Assembly (NCBI RefSeq): GCF_036226465.1
Contig: NZ_CP108476.1
Location: 6,510,001 to 6,574,000, forward strand
Direction: 5' to 3'
From: Kitasatospora sp. NBC_01250
GTDB lineage: Bacteria > Actinomycetota > Actinomycetes > Streptomycetales > Streptomycetaceae
Length of the DNA: 64,000 nt
A program made the position numbers and the translations under genes. Shown piece after piece: positions 48,618 to 56,510 of this stretch (the first letter of the stretch is position 1; each line of letters begins with the position of its first letter). Below the pieces are notes generated by a model that was not told where the DNA came from, searched no databases, and saw only the letters and a program-made list of their open reading frames with translations.

Positions 48618-49427
48618 TCAGAAGGCGGGCCGCTCGCGGTGGTCCGGGTGCGGTGCCAGATCGGCGCGGCCGGCCATCGCGGAGGAGGCCTCGGCGTGGA
48701 AGCGGCGCGGGATCCGGCCCGCCCGGTGGGCCAGGCGCCCGGCCTCGGTGGCCCGGCGCATGGCGTCCGCCATCAGCACCGGGTCCTGCGCCCGGGTCAC
48801 GGCGGAGGCCAGCATCACCGCCGAGCAGCCCAGTTCCATGGCCAGTGCCACGTCCGAGGCGGTGCCCGCACCGGCGTCCAGGATCACCGGCACCCCCGCG
48901 CTCTCCACGATCAGCTGGAAGTTGTGCGGGTTGCGGATCCCGAGGCCGGAGCCGATCGGAGAGCCCAGCGGCATGATCGCCGCGCAGCCCACGTCCTCCA
49001 GCTTGCGGGCGAGCACCGGGTCGTCGTTGGTGTAGGGGAGCACGGTGAAACCGTCGTCCACCAAGGTCTCGGCGGCGTCCAGCAGTTCGATCGGGTCGGG
49101 CAGCAGGGTCCGCTCGTCGGCGATCACCTCCAGCTTCACCCAGTCGGTGCCCAGCGCCTCGCGGGCCAGCCGGGCGGTCAGCACCGCCTCGCCGGCGGTG
49201 AAGCAGCCGGCCGTGTTGGGCAGCACCCGGATGCCGTTGCGCGCCAGCACCTCCAGTACCGAGCCCTGGGTGTCCGCCTTGACCCGGCGCATCGCCACCG
49301 TGGTCAGCTCGGTCCCGGAGACCCGCAGCGCCTGCTCCAGCACCTCCAGGCTCGGTGCGCCGCCGGTGCCCATGATCAGCCGGGAGGCGAAGGTGGTGTC
49401 GCCGATCGTCAGAAGGTCGTCAGCCAT
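48618..49427 (-). CDS. thiG: Thiazole synthase
   Basis: 269-aa ThiG that builds the thiazole phosphate ring of thiamine from DXP, dehydroglycine and ThiS thiocarboxylate. The catalytic lysine lies in TDWVKLEVIAD and the phosphate-binding GSPIGSGLG and VPVILDAGAGTASD segments are present. It follows thiS by 6 bp and ends the thiO-thiS-thiG unit controlled by the upstream TPP riboswitch. ATG 49427. Confidence 0.95.
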   Translation of the reverse strand: MADDLLTIGDTTFASRLIMGTGGAPSLEVLEQALRVSGTELTTVAMRRVKADTQGSVLEVLARNGIRVLPNTAGCFTAGEAVLTARLAREALGTDWVKLEVIADERTLLPDPIELLDAAETLVDDGFTVLPYTNDDPVLARKLEDVGCAAIMPLGSPIGSGLGIRNPHNFQLIVESAGVPVILDAGAGTASDVALAMELGCSAVMLASAVTRAQDPVLMADAMRRATEAGRLAHRAGRIPRRFHAEASSAMAGRADLAPHPDHRERPAF

Positions 49428-49433
49428 CGCCGC

Positions 49434-49643
49434 TCAGCCCCCCTGCACCGCGGTGAGGATCTCCACCCGGTCGCCCGCCGCGAGCCGGGTCTCGGGCCAG
49501 CTGCCGCGCGGCACCACGGTCTCGTTGAGGGCCGCGGCCACGCCCGAGGGCGCCTTGGAGAGCTGGGCCACCAGCTCGGCCAGCGTGGCGGAGCCGGCCA
49601 CCTCGCGCGGCTCGCCGTTGACGGTGAGGGGGATCTGGTTCAT
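49434..49643 (-). CDS. thiS: Sulfur carrier protein ThiS
   Basis: 69-aa ubiquitin-like sulfur carrier ending in VQGG, the diglycine that becomes a thiocarboxylate for ThiG. ATG 49643 overlaps the thiO stop in ATGA; the open frame to 49733 is antisense to unrelated codon usage and is leader. The strand pattern MNQIPLTVNGEPREV is typical for this protein. Confidence 0.93.
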   Translation of the reverse strand: MNQIPLTVNGEPREVAGSATLAELVAQLSKAPSGVAAALNETVVPRGSWPETRLAAGDRVEILTAVQGG

Positions 49644-50827
49644 CGGGCACTCCCGGCAAGGGTCGGAACAGCGGCGAAGCGGGCGGGGGAGAAGGGGACG
49701 GCGAGCTCCGGCACGGTCCCGGTGGCCAGGCACTCGGCGAGCAGGTCGCCGGTGACCGGGGTGAGCAGCACGCCGTTGCGGTAGTGGCCGGTGGCGGCCA
49801 GCAGGCCGGGCAGCGCGGTGGGGCCGAGCAGCGGGGCGTTGTCCGGGGAGCCGGGGCGCAGGCCCGCGCTGGTCTCCACCAGCGGCAGCTCGGTGATGCC
49901 GGGGACCAGCTCGTGCGCGTCGCGCAGCAGCTCGTAGACGCCGCCGGCGGTGACCGTGGTGTCGTAGCCCTGCTCCTCGGTGGTGGCCCCGATCACCAGC
50001 TCGCCGTTCGCCCGCGGCACCAGGTAGAGGTGGCCGCCGCGCACCACCGCGCGCACGTTGCGCGACAGGAAGGGGGCGTAGGCCCCGGGGATCCGCAGCC
50101 GCAGGATCTGGCCCTTGACCGGACGGATCGCGGGCAGCACCCCCGGCGGCAGGCCGGGCAGCTGGTGGCTGCGCGAGCCGGCCGCCAGCACCAGCTGGTC
50201 GGCCCGCAGTTCGCCGCCGCCGCCCAGCCGCACCCCGCGGGCGCGGTCGGCCTCGACCAGCAGCTCGCCCGCCTCCGCCCGGTGCAGCCGTACCCCCGCC
50301 CGCTCGCAGGCCGTCACCAGGGCCGCGGCCAGCCGCCGCCCGTCCACCTGGTGGTCGCCGGTCACGTGCAGGCCGGCCCGCACGCCGGGGGCCAGCATCG
50401 GTTCGAGCCGGCGGGCCTCGCGACCGGTCAGCCAGCTCGACGCAAGGCCCAGCCGGTGGTGGAAGGCGTGCAACTCGCTCAGCTCGGCCTTGTCGTCCGC
50501 GTCCAGCGCGACGGCCAGCGTTCCGGTGGCGCGGTAGCCGGTGTCCTGCCCGGTGGCCGCCGTCAACTCGGCGGCGAAGTCGGCGTACCGGCTGTTGGAG
50601 GCCATGCCCAGCCGCAGCAGCGGTTCCTCGCCGTACTGCAGCTCGGTGACCGGGGCCAGCATGCCGGCCGCCACCTGCGCCGCGCCGCCGCCGGGGGCCG
50701 GGTCGACCAGCGCCACCCGCAGGCCGCGCTGCGCGGTGCGCCAGGCGACCGCCAGACCGATGATCCCGCCGCCGATCACCAGCACGTCGGTGTCGGTTCG
50801 GGAGTCTGTCGAAAGATCGCGTGCCAA
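49640..50827 (-). CDS. thiO: Glycine oxidase ThiO
   Basis: 395-aa FAD enzyme that oxidises glycine to the imine used by ThiG in the aerobic pathway. N-terminal FAD motif VLVIGGGIIGLAVAWR, then GRRLAAALVTACE, and a C-terminal GxRP-type AGLRPGSPDNAPLLGP block. TTG 50827 is chosen because GAAGGGAG lies 8-10 bp upstream and sits at the 3' edge of the TPP riboswitch; no ATG or GTG fits better. The stop overlaps thiS. Confidence 0.92.
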   Translation of the reverse strand: MARDLSTDSRTDTDVLVIGGGIIGLAVAWRTAQRGLRVALVDPAPGGGAAQVAAGMLAPVTELQYGEEPLLRLGMASNSRYADFAAELTAATGQDTGYRATGTLAVALDADDKAELSELHAFHHRLGLASSWLTGREARRLEPMLAPGVRAGLHVTGDHQVDGRRLAAALVTACERAGVRLHRAEAGELLVEADRARGVRLGGGGELRADQLVLAAGSRSHQLPGLPPGVLPAIRPVKGQILRLRIPGAYAPFLSRNVRAVVRGGHLYLVPRANGELVIGATTEEQGYDTTVTAGGVYELLRDAHELVPGITELPLVETSAGLRPGSPDNAPLLGPTALPGLLAATGHYRNGVLLTPVTGDLLAECLATGTVPELAVPFSPARFAAVPTLAGSAR

Positions 50828-50841
50828 GAGAACCGGTTCTC

Positions 50842-50937
50842 CCTTCGCCGGAATGACCCGGATCAGGTTCGGACGGTCGCAGGCCGCCGCAGCCCGCCTC
50901 TCAGCCCGGTGCACCGGGCTCCCGTGAGGATGCCCCC
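50842..50937 (-). ncRNA. TPP (THI element) riboswitch
   Basis: The leader of thiO read on the minus strand has ACGGGAGCCCGGTGCACCGGG then CTGAGAGGCGGGC, the variable arm, and GACCGTCCGAACCTGATCCGG with GTCATTCCGGCGAAGGGA; these are the conserved CUGAGA and CCUGAUCNGG cores of the TPP aptamer. The 3' end overlaps the GAAGGGAG ribosome site of thiO, so thiamine pyrophosphate is expected to block translation directly. Confidence 0.95.
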
Positions 50938-51016
50938 ACCATAACGCCGGGCGCCTTGGGGACTGAAGGCGCCGATCGCCGGGTGGACGGCGGACGCGCT
51001 CAGTAGAGTTCGCCAG

Positions 51017-52210
51017 ATGGCAGAGCTGAAGAGCACGGATCGGGTGGTCGTGGTCGGCGCGGGGGTGGCGGCCGCACAGTGTGCGGTGGCGCTGCGGGAG
51101 GGGGGTTGGCACGGGTCGCTGAGTCTGGTCGGCGCGGAGCCGCACAACCCCTACGACCGGCCGCCGCTCTCCAAGGACGTCCTGCTCGCGAAGGCCGATC
51201 GGACGGCCCTCGACCTGGACTGGGAGGCGCTCGGCGTTCAGCTGCTGACCGGTCGCCGGGCCACCTCGGTGGCCCCGGGGAGCCTGGGCACCGACGCCGG
51301 CGAGCTGCCCTGGGACCGCCTGGTGCTGGCCACCGGAGCCGCCCCGATCCGGTTGCCCGGGGCCGCCTCGGCCCGGGTGCTGCGGACCATCGACGATTCC
51401 CTCGCACTGCGTGCAGTCCTGCGCCCGGGCGCACACCTGGTCCTGGTCGGCGCGGGCTGGATCGGCGCCGAGACCGCCACCGCGGCCCGCCGGCTCGACT
51501 GCCGGGTGACCGTGCTGGAGGCCGCCGACGCCCCGCTGCCGGGCGCGCTGCCCGCCGAGCTGACCGCGCCGATGCGGCAGTGGTACGCGCAGGCCGGTGT
51601 CGAGCTGCGGCTGGGCGCCCGGGTGGACCGGATCGAGCCGGGCGCCGTGCACCTGACCACCGGTGAACTGGTACCGGCCGACGAGGTGGTGGTCGGGATC
51701 GGCGCCCGCCCGGACACCGGCTGGCTGGCCGGCTCCGGCGTCGAGCTGGACGCCGGGGGCGCCGTGCTGGCGGACGCGGCGCTGCGCACCACGCTGCCCG
51801 GGGTCTGGGCGGCGGGCGACTGCGTCAGCTACCCCTCGGCCCGCTACGGCGAGCGGGTCTGGGTCCAGCACTGGGACCACGCGCTGCACTCGGGCCGGGC
51901 GGTGGCGGCGGCGCTGCTGGGCGGTGAGGTCGCCTACGACCCGGTGCCGTACTTCTGGTCCGAGCAGTTCGGGCGGATGGTGCAGTACGTCGGGCGGCAC
52001 TGCGCCGGCGACCGGCTGCTGTGGCGTGGCTCACCCGAGGACGCGCAGTGGAGCGTGCTGTGGCTGCGCGAGGAGCGGCCGGTGGCGGTGCTCGCCGTGG
52101 ACCGCCCGCGCGACCTGGCCCAGGCCCGGCGGCTGATCGACCAGGGTGCGGTGCTGGACCCGGCGCTGGCCGCCGACCCCGCGCTGCCGCTCAAGTCGGC
52201 CGTCCGCTGA
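51017..52210 (+). CDS. FAD/NAD(P)-dependent oxidoreductase, ferredoxin reductase-like
   Basis: 397-aa flavoprotein of the rubredoxin/ferredoxin reductase family. It has an N-terminal FAD fold (VVVVGAGVAAAQCAVALRE), PYDRPPLSK (typical of ferredoxin reductases), an NAD fold (LVLVGAGWIGAETA), and the C-terminal WAAGDC segment. The domain after about residue 320 is the usual reductase C-terminal fold (PYFWSEQFG). It transfers electrons from NAD(P)H to a ferredoxin or P450 partner; none is encoded nearby. ATG 51017; divergent from thiO with the riboswitch between them. Confidence 0.9.
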   Translation: MAELKSTDRVVVVGAGVAAAQCAVALREGGWHGSLSLVGAEPHNPYDRPPLSKDVLLAKADRTALDLDWEALGVQLLTGRRATSVAPGSLGTDAGELPWDRLVLATGAAPIRLPGAASARVLRTIDDSLALRAVLRPGAHLVLVGAGWIGAETATAARRLDCRVTVLEAADAPLPGALPAELTAPMRQWYAQAGVELRLGARVDRIEPGAVHLTTGELVPADEVVVGIGARPDTGWLAGSGVELDAGGAVLADAALRTTLPGVWAAGDCVSYPSARYGERVWVQHWDHALHSGRAVAAALLGGEVAYDPVPYFWSEQFGRMVQYVGRHCAGDRLLWRGSPEDAQWSVLWLREERPVAVLAVDRPRDLAQARRLIDQGAVLDPALAADPALPLKSAVR

Positions 52211-52268
52211 CGCCCCCCTGACGGGCGGGTGGGTGCGCGGGGCCCGGCAAAGGTGGCAGGCTGGTGCC

Positions 52269-52634
52269 GTGAGCGACATGGAAGCCAAGATCGAATCCCT
52301 GGTCAACGACTGGATGTACCTGCCCGACATCTCCGAGCGCTGGGGGGTGCTGGTCACCGAGGTCCGTCAGATGGTCAAGGATCACAAGCTGATCGCGGTC
52401 CGCCGCGGTCCCAACCGGTCGCTGCAGGTCCCCGCGGCCTTCATCACGGACGACGGCCTGGTCAAGCACCTGGCCGGGACGCTGACCGTGCTGCGGGACG
52501 GCCGGTTCACCGACGAGGAGATCCTGGAGTGGCTCTTCACCGAGGACCCCTCGCTGCCGGGCAGCCCGATCCAGGCGCTGCAGGAGAACCGCGGTACCGA
52601 GGTGAAGCGGCGCGCCCAGGCGATGTCGCTGTGA
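52269..52634 (+). CDS. Rv2175c-family DNA-binding protein
   Basis: 121-aa winged helix-turn-helix protein of the actinobacterial Rv2175c family (YLPDISERWGVLVTEVRQM, KDHKLIAVRRGPNRSLQVP), followed by the family's C-terminal domain (GTLTVLRDGRFTDEEILEWLF). In mycobacteria the homologue is phosphorylated by kinase PknL and then loses DNA binding. A PASTA kinase is in the same window but about 4 kb away on the other strand. GTG 52269; an ATG at 52278 is also possible. Its TGA overlaps the thiE start (GTGA). Confidence 0.88.
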   Translation: MSDMEAKIESLVNDWMYLPDISERWGVLVTEVRQMVKDHKLIAVRRGPNRSLQVPAAFITDDGLVKHLAGTLTVLRDGRFTDEEILEWLFTEDPSLPGSPIQALQENRGTEVKRRAQAMSL

Positions 52635-53290
52635 CGCCCGGTACCCCGGCGCGGGCGCGGCTGGCCGACGCCCGGCTCTACCTGTGCACCGACGCCCGCC
52701 GCGAGCAGGGCGACCTGGCGCAGTTCCTGGACACCGTGCTGGCGAACGGCGTGGACATCGTCCAGCTGCGGGACAAGGGCCTGGAGGCCCGGCAGGAGCT
52801 GGAGCTGCTGGAGGTCTTCGCCGCGGCGGCCGAGCGGCACGGCAAGCTCTTCGCGGTGAACGACCGGGCGGACGTGGCGCACGCCGCCGGGCCGCACGTG
52901 CTGCACCTGGGGCAGGACGACCTGCCGGTGCCCGCGGCCCGGGCGATCCTCGGCCCGGACGTGCTGATCGGCCGCTCCTGCCACGCCGAGGCCGAGGTGG
53001 ACCGGGCGGTCGCCGAGCCGGGGGTGGACTACTTCTGCACCGGACCGGTCTGGCCGACCCCGACCAAGCCGGGCCGCCACGCACCGGGCCTCGGCCTCGT
53101 GGAGTACGCGGCCCGGGCGACCACCGACCGGCCGTGGTTCGCGATCGGCGGGATCGACCTGGGCAACCTGGACCAGGTGCTCGCGGCGGGCGCCCGCCGG
53201 GTGGTGGTGGTCCGCGCGATCACCGCCGCCGACGACCCGGGCGCCGCGGCGGCCGAGCTGGCCCGCCGGGTCCGCTCGGCGGGCCGGTAG
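52631..53290 (+). CDS. thiE: Thiamine-phosphate synthase
   Basis: 219-aa TIM-barrel enzyme that joins hydroxymethylpyrimidine diphosphate to thiazole phosphate. It has the QLRDKG motif, AVNDRADVA, and CTGPVWPTPTKPG (the conserved GPxxxTxTK block). GTG 52631 overlaps the preceding stop by four bases, so thiE is translated together with the Rv2175c-like gene rather than with thiOSG. No TPP riboswitch precedes it. It converges with the polyprenyl synthase gene 19 bp away. Confidence 0.94.
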   Translation: MTPGTPARARLADARLYLCTDARREQGDLAQFLDTVLANGVDIVQLRDKGLEARQELELLEVFAAAAERHGKLFAVNDRADVAHAAGPHVLHLGQDDLPVPAARAILGPDVLIGRSCHAEAEVDRAVAEPGVDYFCTGPVWPTPTKPGRHAPGLGLVEYAARATTDRPWFAIGGIDLGNLDQVLAAGARRVVVVRAITAADDPGAAAAELARRVRSAGR

Positions 53291-53309
53291 CGACAGCCGG
53301 CAGCGCCGG

Positions 53310-54437
53310 TCAGTAACGACGGACCGTGGCGGCCCGGGCGAGCGCGAGCAGCGTCTCCCGGGCCGCTTCGTCCTTCAGCGGCGCGGCGGCCAGCGCGGCC
53401 AGCGAGCGCTCCATCAGCGCCTCGATCCGCTGCTCCACCTGCGCGGGCGCACCGCTGGCGGCGACCAGTGCGCTCAGCTCGGCGATCTCGGCGGCCGTCA
53501 GGTCCGCCGCGCCCAGCCGCCCGTCCAGCCGGGCCGCCTCGGCCCGCGGCAGCGCGCGCAGCGCGAGCGCGACCAGCAGGGTGCGCTTGCCCTCGCGCAG
53601 GTCGTCACCGGCCGGCTTGCCGGTGACGGCGGGGTCGCCGAAGACGCCGAGCAGGTCGTCGCGCAGCTGGAAGGCCTCACCCAGTGGCAGCCCGAAGTCC
53701 CCGTACGCGGCGACCAGTTCCTCGCTCGCCCCGGCCAGCCGGGCACCCACCTGGAGCGGGCGCTCGATGGTGTACTTGGCCGACTTGAAGTGGAGCACCG
53801 TGGTGGCCCGGGTCAGCGCCAGGTCGTCGGTCGAGTCGCCGGCCACCGGCTCCAGCACGTCCAGGTACTGACCGGCCATCACCTCGGTGCGCATCAGGTC
53901 GAAGACCGGCTTGGCGGCCAGCACCGCCGCCGCGTCCAGCCCGCAGCGCACGAAGAGCTGGTCGCACCAGATCAGCAGCAGGTCGCCGAGCAGCAGCGCC
54001 GCCGCCGCCCCGTACTGCTCGCGGTCGCCGCGCCAGCCCTGCTCGCGGTGCAGCGCCTCGAAGCGGCGGTGCATCGAGGGCAGGCCGCGCCGGGTGTCGC
54101 TGCGGTCCATCAGGTCGTCGTGCACCAGGGCGCTGGCCTGCAGCAGCTCCAGCGCGGCGGCGGCGTTGGCGATCCCGGTGCTGCCCGCGCCCGCCGGGTC
54201 GGTGCCGTCCTCGCCGCCGGCGCCGCGCCAGCCCCAGTAGCAGAAGGCGGGGCGCAGCCGCTTGCCGCCGTCCAGCAGGAAGTCCCGCAGCGCGTCGGCC
54301 GCTGCCACCAGGTCCGGGGAGATCGAGCTCAGCAGCGCGTGCTGCTCGGCCATGAACCGGGTGAGCGCGGCGTCCACCTGGGTGCGGGCACCCGCCTGGT
54401 CGAGCGGTCGCGCGGGTGTGGGGCTGGGCGAGGTCAC
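53310..54437 (-). CDS. Polyprenyl (geranylgeranyl-type) diphosphate synthase
   Basis: 375-aa all-helical trans-prenyltransferase that extends isoprenoid diphosphates. First Asp-rich motif in LVHDDLMDRSDTRRG (DDxxD), second in FQLRDDLLGVFGD, and the KRLRPAFCYW block. Both catalytic motifs are intact. The residues before the first Asp-rich motif set chain length and suggest a C20-type product, but this is not certain. GTG 54437 with GGAG upstream; earlier frame is unsupported. It might feed menaquinone, carotenoid or polyprenol synthesis; a CrtI-like gene lies 2 kb away but is not co-transcribed. Confidence 0.9.
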   Translation of the reverse strand: MTSPSPTPARPLDQAGARTQVDAALTRFMAEQHALLSSISPDLVAAADALRDFLLDGGKRLRPAFCYWGWRGAGGEDGTDPAGAGSTGIANAAAALELLQASALVHDDLMDRSDTRRGLPSMHRRFEALHREQGWRGDREQYGAAAALLLGDLLLIWCDQLFVRCGLDAAAVLAAKPVFDLMRTEVMAGQYLDVLEPVAGDSTDDLALTRATTVLHFKSAKYTIERPLQVGARLAGASEELVAAYGDFGLPLGEAFQLRDDLLGVFGDPAVTGKPAGDDLREGKRTLLVALALRALPRAEAARLDGRLGAADLTAAEIAELSALVAASGAPAQVEQRIEALMERSLAALAAAPLKDEAARETLLALARAATVRRY

Positions 54438-54613
54438 GAGGCACTCCGGAGTCACGTGGGTGGAGATCAGACTAGCCGGGCGGCCGGACCGGCACGGCGC
54501 ACCACCGGCCAGCAGCCACCGGAGCCGGGCACCCGCCCCAGCGGGCGGACAGATTGTCTCAGTAGTTGGGCATTGTTTGTCCGCGCCGCCACTGCGACGG
54601 CTACTCTGCGAGC

Positions 54614-55528
54614 ATGGCACTCGGCACTCCGTCCACCAGAACCGACCGCGCGCTCACGGTCCGCGAACTCCTGGCGGCTGGGAAGCGTTCGTACTCATTC
54701 GAGTTCATGCCGCCGCGCAGCGAGGCGGCCGAGCACAAGCTCTGGGCCGCGATCCGTCGCCTGGAGGGACTCAACCCGAACTTCGTCTGCATGACGTACG
54801 GCGCCGGGGGCTCCTCGCGGGGACGCACCGTCAACATGGTCGGCCGGATCGCCACCGAGACGACGCTGACGCCGGTCGCCCACCTGACCGCCGTCGACCA
54901 CTCGGTGGCCGAACTGCGCAACATCATCGGCCAGTACGCCGACCAGGGCGTGCGCAACGTCCTCGCGGTGCGCGGCGACCCGCCCGGCGACCCGAGCGCC
55001 GAGTGGGTGCGCCACCCGCAGGGCGTCAGCTACGCCTACCAGTTGGTCGAACTGATCAAGTCGATCGGCGACTTCTGCGTGGGCGTGGCCGCCTTCCCGC
55101 AGATGCACCCGCGCTCCAGCGACTGGGACCAGGACATCCGGCACTTCGTGGCCAAGATGCGGGCCGGTGCCGACTACGCGATCACCCAGATGTTCTTCGA
55201 GGTGGAGGACTACCTGCGGCTGCGCGACAAGGTCGTGGCGGCCGGCTGCGAGGCGCCGATCATCCCGGAGATCATGCCGGTGACCAACGTCAAGCAGCTG
55301 GAGCGGTTCCCGCAACTGAGCGGCTCGGCCTTCCCGGCGGAGCTGGACGCCCGGCTGCGCGCGGTGGCCGACGACCCGGCGGCGCTGCGCGAGGTGGGCA
55401 TCGAGCACGCCACCGCGATGTCCGAGCGACTGCTCGCCGAGGGTGCGCCGGGCCTGCACTTCATCACCCTCAACGGCTCGACGGCCACCCTGCAGATCTA
55501 CCAGAACCTCGGCCTGCACCGGGGCTGA
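54614..55528 (+). CDS. metF: Methylenetetrahydrofolate reductase
   Basis: 304-aa FAD enzyme that makes 5-methyl-THF for methionine synthesis. It has FEFMPPRS, FVCMTYGAGGSSR, the VLAVRGDPPG loop with the flavin-tuning Asp, and QMFFE; the length is typical for bacteria. ATG 54614 has no ribosome site; a TACTCT (54602-54607) just 6 bp upstream with TTGTCC (54577-54582) resembles a promoter and suggests leaderless translation. No SAM riboswitch precedes it, unlike the aminotransferase gene elsewhere in the window. Confidence 0.94.
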   Translation: MALGTPSTRTDRALTVRELLAAGKRSYSFEFMPPRSEAAEHKLWAAIRRLEGLNPNFVCMTYGAGGSSRGRTVNMVGRIATETTLTPVAHLTAVDHSVAELRNIIGQYADQGVRNVLAVRGDPPGDPSAEWVRHPQGVSYAYQLVELIKSIGDFCVGVAAFPQMHPRSSDWDQDIRHFVAKMRAGADYAITQMFFEVEDYLRLRDKVVAAGCEAPIIPEIMPVTNVKQLERFPQLSGSAFPAELDARLRAVADDPAALREVGIEHATAMSERLLAEGAPGLHFITLNGSTATLQIYQNLGLHRG

Positions 55529-55624
55529 CGGCCGCGGCATCGGGGGATGTGGGGCGGCGGCGGTCGAACAGGTACAGTCGCCGCACGCGCGCGGCCGCGC
55601 GCCGGGCTGTGCTGGAGGACGCTG

Positions 55625-56479
55625 ATGGGCATCGGGATGCTGGCGTTGTACGCGGCGCTCGCCGTGGTCGCGCTCTGGCTGCTGGCCGAGCTGCTGCTGC
55701 AGAACCGCGCGCCGCTGCACTGGCGGGGTCTCGCGCTCGGCGGATTCCTGCTGGTGGCGGCCGGGATGGCGATCCACTCGGTGCCGGTGATCTCGGTGGG
55801 GGCGCTGGCGTTCGCCGGGGGACAGGCGATGGTGACCCTCTCCGTCAAGCGCGGCTACGCCAAGGGCTGGTCGCTGCGGGGGGCCGACGGCTCACTGCCC
55901 GGACCGCTCGCCAAGGTGCCGCTGCTCAGCGCGGCCACCGGGGGCGCGGCGGCGGTGGCGGCCGCGGCGGTGGCGGCGGAGAAGGTCGGCGAGGTCGGGC
56001 CGATCGAGGAGTCCGGGCAGCAGGTGCTGCCGGAGCCGGCGGTGCCGCCGGCGGCCGAGGACGGCGACTACGGCGTGTACGAGACCGCCTACGAGTCGAC
56101 GGACGGCTCGTTCACGGCCGGTCAGTTCCCGGATGGCCAGTACACCGGCGGTCAGTTCGCGGGCGCCCAGTCGATGAACGGCCCGTCGATGGACGGCCGG
56201 CCGGTGATGCAGGAGCAGCTGATGACGCCCGGTCAGCAGCAGCCCGGGTACGGGTACGCCGAGCAGCAGCAGTTCGACCCGCAGTACGGCTACCAGCAGC
56301 AGGAGTACCCGGGGTACTACCAGGAGCAGCAGCCCTACGTGCCGTACGAGCCGCAGTGGCAGCAGCAGCCCTACGACCCGAGCCAGTACCAGCCGGACTA
56401 CGTCGTGCCGCAGCAGCACATCCCGCAGCAGCAGTCGTACGAGTACTACCAGCAGCCGCAGCCCGAGGCCTGGCAGTAG
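55625..56479 (+). CDS. Membrane protein with Gln/Tyr/Pro-rich C-terminal tail
   Basis: 284 residues. Three hydrophobic helices in the first 85 residues (GMLALYAALAVVALWLLAEL, residues about 4-23; LALGGFLLVAAGMA; VISVGALAFAGGQAM). An Ala-rich stretch (residues about 105-125) is followed by a 150-residue tail composed mainly of Gln, Tyr, Pro and Gly (PQYGYQQQEYPGYYQEQQPY and similar), a low-complexity, prion-like composition with near-repeats around YQQ and PY. ATG 55625 with GGAGGA 5 bp upstream. Recognised only as a conserved actinomycete hypothetical; the tail may be a protein-interaction or wall-facing region. Confidence 0.75.
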   Translation: MGIGMLALYAALAVVALWLLAELLLQNRAPLHWRGLALGGFLLVAAGMAIHSVPVISVGALAFAGGQAMVTLSVKRGYAKGWSLRGADGSLPGPLAKVPLLSAATGGAAAVAAAAVAAEKVGEVGPIEESGQQVLPEPAVPPAAEDGDYGVYETAYESTDGSFTAGQFPDGQYTGGQFAGAQSMNGPSMDGRPVMQEQLMTPGQQQPGYGYAEQQQFDPQYGYQQQEYPGYYQEQQPYVPYEPQWQQQPYDPSQYQPDYVVPQQHIPQQQSYEYYQQPQPEAWQ

Positions 56480-56510
56480 CACCGCCCGGCGCCCCGGCCC
56501 GGGAGCGCGC

